Assembly: GCF_000350225.1 (NCBI RefSeq)
Contig: NW_005179146.1
Coordinates: 1 to 64,000, forward strand
Length of the DNA stretch: 64,000 nucleotides
Direction of reading: 5' to 3'
Source of the DNA: Chondrus crispus
Taxonomy: Eukaryota > Rhodophyta > Florideophyceae > Gigartinales > Gigartinaceae
In this document: in pieces, positions 60,079 through 64,000 of the stretch
Layout of the letters: every line of letters begins with the position of its first letter
Numbering within the stretch: the first letter of the stretch is position 1
Notes under the pieces: generated by a model
What the model saw: the letters and a program-made list of their open reading frames with translations, nothing else
What the model was told of the DNA's origin: nothing
Database searches by the model: none
Program-made: the position numbers and the translations under genes

Positions 60079-60097
60079 GAAGTTCTCACTCACCCTC
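60067..60097. repeat. 31-bp perfect palindrome over the stop codon, right copy
   Basis: Identical to 2825-2855; contains the TGA at 60076-60078. Confidence 0.9.
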
Positions 60098-61325
60098 TCC
60101 GCCTTCTCTCTGAGGAAGGCGGGGGCGGGGTGGAAGGCGATGGCAGTGGCGCGGACAGCGTAATGTAACATATTTTTGGATATTATTATTGTATATATAT
60201 AGGACAACAGTAACACGTGTACAGTAGTGCATTCGTCATCGCCGCGAGGGCCTTCTCCTTCAGCCAGGGAGGAAGACAGGGATAAAGGAGGACGGAGCGG
60301 GACGGAAGAGTTGCGGGCGAGTCTCCAACACCTGTAGCCACCGTCGACTCGGAGTTAATCGAAAACACTCAGCTGTACTCTAACGGTACTCCGTTTCCAT
60401 TAAAGGCAAAGTAGCCGACTTTCCTGCCTCCCTTACCCGAAGCCATCGGTCACCCAGTTTAACCCTGCTGGAACACGTGTTACACGTTCCCGCAGAAAAC
60501 TATCCTCGCTGTGGCCCTCACTGTATCCTCGCTGTTACTGTAATGCATAAGGGGTGCAAGTAACATTCCTTCCACGCCCTCGTTCCCGCTACGTACAAGA
60601 CTTGTACTACAAGTATGGGGTACAGTACCCAAAACTGAACAGTGACCCCAAAAGTTGAACAAGCGAAAAATCTGCCCTTTTTATTCCAAAATCAAGATTG
60701 AGCACTAGAAATGGACATATCCCCTGACTTCAGGTCCAACAAATTGGCGAAAAATAAAATAAAATCAAATCTGACCACGAGCTTTGCCGCCCAAATTTCG
60801 ATTGGATACCATACTTTCAAGTTCATCTCAGCACTGAAGCAATCAGCACTGAAGCAATGAAGTCGTTCGAGGCAGATAGAATTTGAGATACAACTTTTTT
60901 TGAATTTTTGAAATTTTTTTGATACTTACTTTGCGTTGACCAATAAAACTGTTGTTCAAGTTTCGAGTGACATTGGGCTCGGGATCGACGACGCCACTGT
61001 AGCGCTCCCACGTGTTCGGGAATTCTACGTCTACTACTATCCACCATTAAAAACATTAAAAAAAGTCACCCCGACCTGGACCCCGACCTGGACGGTCAAG
61101 GCCATCTAACTCGTCGGATTAGCGAAAAATGACTTGCCTTCCGCAGCTTTTTGAGAGACACGTATGGTTGGTGGCATACGTTTCACGGCATTTGGCCTTA
61201 TAATGAAATCATTTTTTTGCGTAAACCCTCTAGTGTCATCATTCCCATGTACAGCACGCACACCTGTCACACGCACACACGCACAACTGCGACCGTCAAC
61301 CGCCGCCGCCTCTTAGGCGGCGGTA
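60098..61325. other. Intergenic between convergent Sel1 loci
   Basis: Corresponds to 2856-3546 + 37935-38480 of the left copy; no gene. A 12-bp AATCAGCACTGA-type direct repeat occurs at 60826-60860. It contains the empty MULE site. Confidence 0.6.
60756..60764 (+). repeat. Empty target site of the MULE
   Basis: Single AAAATAAAA followed by TCAAATC. Merging the two MULE flanks at their shared 9 bp gives exactly this sequence. Confidence 0.93.
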
Positions 61326-63549
61326 CATTATCATCGCAAGAAAGAACACAAGTCGCGTTACCGGAAATGCCTTTCACCATCGCACGTTTCCGCAATCCCA
61401 TAGCGCATACTATGCTAGTCTCGATGCCCACCTCCCCTTCTTATAGCAGGGCACCCAGATTGACTATTGCACTGATGTGGTCAGCCTTGTCGATCGCCAT
61501 CTCGTCGTACTCCGACAAGCACAACTCATTCCGTACCTTTAGAATGAAAGTTCCCGAGATTGAACATCGCCTCGACGTGACCAGCCTTGTCGATCGCCCT
61601 CTCCCACAGCTCCTTCGCTCGTGCCGCGTTTCGCTCCACCCCTTCCGCGCCATCGTACAGCAAACACCCGAGATGGTTCATGGCGTCGACATGATCAGCC
61701 TTATCGATCGCCTTCTCCCACAACTCCCTCGCTCGAATCGAGTTCCGCTCCACTCCTGCCCCATTTTTGAGCAGGGCCCCGAGGTTGTACATCGCGTTCA
61801 CGTGATCAGCCTTCTCGATCGCCCTTTCGTACAAATCCCTCGCGCGTACCATGTTACGCTCCACTCCTTCTGCGCCATTATCAAGCAGGAACCCGAGGTT
61901 TTTCATCGCGCTGACGTGATCAACCTTCTCGATCGCCCTTTCGTACAACTCTATCGCGCGTACCGCGTTACGCTCCATTCCTTCTGCGCCAGTATCGAGC
62001 AGGACCCCGAGGTTGTACATCGCATCGACGTCGTCAGCCTTCTCGATCGCCCTTCCATACAACTCCGCCGCGCGTACCGCGTCACGCTCCACTCCTTCTG
62101 CCCCAGTATCGAAAAGGAACCCGAGGTTGTACATCGCATCGACGTGATCAGCCTTATCGATCGCCCTTTCATACAGCTCCATCGCGCGTACCGCGTTACG
62201 CTCCACTCCTTCTGCGCCATTATTGAGCAGGAACCCGAGGTTGTTCATCGCGCTGGCGTGATCAACCTTCTCGATCGCCTTTCGTACAGCTCCATCGCGC
62301 GTACTGCGTCACGCTCCACTCCTTCTGCGCCAGTATCGAGCAGGACCCCGAGATTGTACATTGCATCGACGTTGTCAGCCTTCTCGATTGCCCTTCCATA
62401 CAACTCACTCGCGCGTGCCGCGTTACGCTCCACTCCTTCTGCCCCATTATCGAAGAGGAACCCGAGGTTGTACATGGCATCGAAGTGATCAGCCTTATCG
62501 ATCGCCCTTTCATACAGCTCCATCGAGCGTACCGCGTTACGATCCACTCCGTCCGCGCCATTATCGAGCAGGAGCCCGAGGTTGTTCATCGCACCGACGT
62601 GATCAGCCTTCTCGATCGCCCTTTCGTACAAATCCCTCGCGCGTACCACGTTACGCTCCACTCCTTCCGCGCCATTATCGAGCAGGACCCCGAGGTTCAA
62701 CATCGCCCCGACGTGATCAGCTTTCTCGATCGCTCCCTCCCAGAGCTCCTTCGCTCGTGCCGCGTTTCGGTCCACTCCGTCCGCACCATTTTTGAGCAAG
62801 AAGCCGAGATTGTTCATCGCGCTGACGTCGTCAGCCTTCTCGATTGCTCTTTCGTACAGCTCCATCGCGCGTACCGCGTTACGCTCCACTCCTTCTGCGC
62901 CATTATCGAGCAGGACTCCGAGATTGTACATTGCCTCGACGTGATCAGCCTTCTCGATCGCTCTCTCCCAAAGCTCCTTCGCTCGTGCCGCGTTACGCTC
63001 TACTCCTTCTGCGCCGTTTGCCATCAAGAGACCAAGATTGACCATCGCCCCGACATGCTCACCCTTGTCAATTGCTCGCTCGTAGAGGCCCACAGCCTTG
63101 GCTGCGTTGCGTTCAACACCTTCTTCCCCCTTCCCCATGACGATGCTATGACTGTACATTGCGAGGCAGTCGTTGTATTCTGTGTGATGGCGTGGGCAAC
63201 AGAGCTGGACGTCCGTGAGAATTGTAAATTTTGTATGAATCAAAAAATCATACCACTGTATTCCGAAATGCATGTCAATCGCGAAGTGTCCAGAAATGAG
63301 CACTTCGGGCGCCATTTCGGGAAGACAAGCCTGGCGAAACCTCCACGAGCTGCGATTCCCGAGCCCCTGAAGGATCGACAAGTAGGAGGAGCCAGAACAA
63401 TAACACGGGTCGAACAGAGAAGAAAATGAAGATGCAATGAGGACGGGGTTCAACACTGAAGAAGATTTGTCTCGCATGTTGTAAAGAAGCTCCTCCTCTT
63501 GAAGCAGGAATTGTTGCAACATAACTGCTTCTATCGCTTCTCTGCGCAT
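61326..63549 (-). pseudogene. Sel1-repeat pseudogene, right copy
   Basis: The first ATG of the left copy is lost (CAT to CGT near 63570), so the frame starts at 63549 (MRREAIEAVML). It runs 434 codons to the same one-base loss near 62275 as the left copy, then continues in the next frame (62248-61526) with the same shift near 61560 and TAA at 61441. The C-terminal end (0.49 kb) is deleted. It has about three more Sel1 units than the left copy and lacks two residues near 61755. The shared lesions show that the ancestor was already broken. Confidence 0.8.
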
Positions 63550-64000
63550 ACACCTATAAGAAACGTCCGTTCGTGGCGAATGCAGTAGATGGCTTCAATC
63601 GTTCTCAATCTGGAAGTCTTTTAGGATGCGCCACTATATTCGTCAAGCAGGCGCTTTGCCGTGGCTTTACCCACTCATCATGGGCCCTACAAGAACGCAA
63701 GAATTAGAGAACCCCCTGAATGCTAGGGGTATTTTGCCGCACTGCATCCCCGTATGCATGACTCTCTAGGTGATTGCAGATATAGAAATGGGCGACGTGA
63801 AATTTAGAGGCAGCTTACTTGTGCGGAACAGGTATGCTTGCAGGAAAGCGAAGGTTGAAGGAGAAGATGGCAGCACGTGGGGGTGTTTTCAAGCTATGTT
63901 TTCCAGACATGAGACGAGGACAGATCTTCTCGCTGGCGGGACCATGTACTCTTGGTCAAAGGCGTTGGAAGCTCGAGTCTTGGTACGCGGCTTACCCTTG
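63550..64000. other. Flank of Sel1 pseudogene, right copy
   Basis: Matches 40984-41413. No gene recognised. Confidence 0.5.

Larger units (their letters stand above)
56562..64000 (+). repeat. Segmental duplication, right copy (MULE-free)
   Basis: Partner of 1-3546 + 37926-41413. It begins inside the large Sel1 gene only because the left copy is cut by the window edge. It lacks the MULE, lacks about 0.49 kb of the minus-strand Sel1 pseudogene, and has extra Sel1 units in both genes. Confidence 0.93.

Overview
The window is nuclear DNA of a eukaryote. It carries chromodomain Ty3/gypsy LTR retrotransposons, a Mutator-like (MULE) DNA transposon, pogo/Tc1-type elements, a solo LTR and long uninterrupted coding frames without operon organisation. 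A GC-rich, intron-poor, repeat-loaded genome with a Sel1-repeat family would fit an alga, perhaps a red alga, but the sequence does not identify the species and that guess is weak.

Layout. The host backbone is a direct segmental duplication: 1-3546 plus 37926-41413 match 56562-64000. Each copy carries a large plus-strand Sel1-repeat gene (2-2836, cut by the window edge; 54583-60078, complete, 1831 codons) and a minus-strand Sel1 pseudogene (38709-40983; 61326-63549). Between the copies lie an intact minus-strand Sel1 gene of 811 codons (43765-46200), two more Sel1 pseudogenes (47845-48506; 52273-53257), a solo LTR and a small pogo/MITE family. Seven Sel1 loci are visible, all built from 38-residue (114 bp) units.

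The left copy was split by a four-layer nest of mobile elements whose target duplications are all intact. (i) A MULE (3547-37925) has a 9-bp duplication, and the right-hand copy provides its empty site (60756-60764). (ii) Element e1 (4599-35315, plus orientation, 5-bp duplication) sits inside the MULE gene. (iii) Element e2 (4957-16016, minus orientation) sits in the 5' LTR of e1. (iv) Element e3 (17712-31589, minus orientation) sits in the gag of e1. Without its insertions the MULE is about 3.7 kb and e1 about 5.8 kb; e2 is 11.1 kb and e3 13.9 kb.

How the parts work. e2 and e3 encode Gag and Pol (protease, reverse transcriptase, RNase H, integrase, chromodomain) with pol in the -1 frame relative to gag. 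Each also has a long ORF on the opposite strand between pol and the 3' LTR. e1 is a relative of e3 that has lost capsid, zinc knuckle, protease, RT, RNase H and integrase but keeps LTRs, PBS, PPT and the chromodomain end, so it looks non-autonomous. The MULE gene, read across the e1 insertion, joins a DnaJ-type J-domain in one frame to a MULE transposase. I consider this and the paired antisense ORFs the most novel content.
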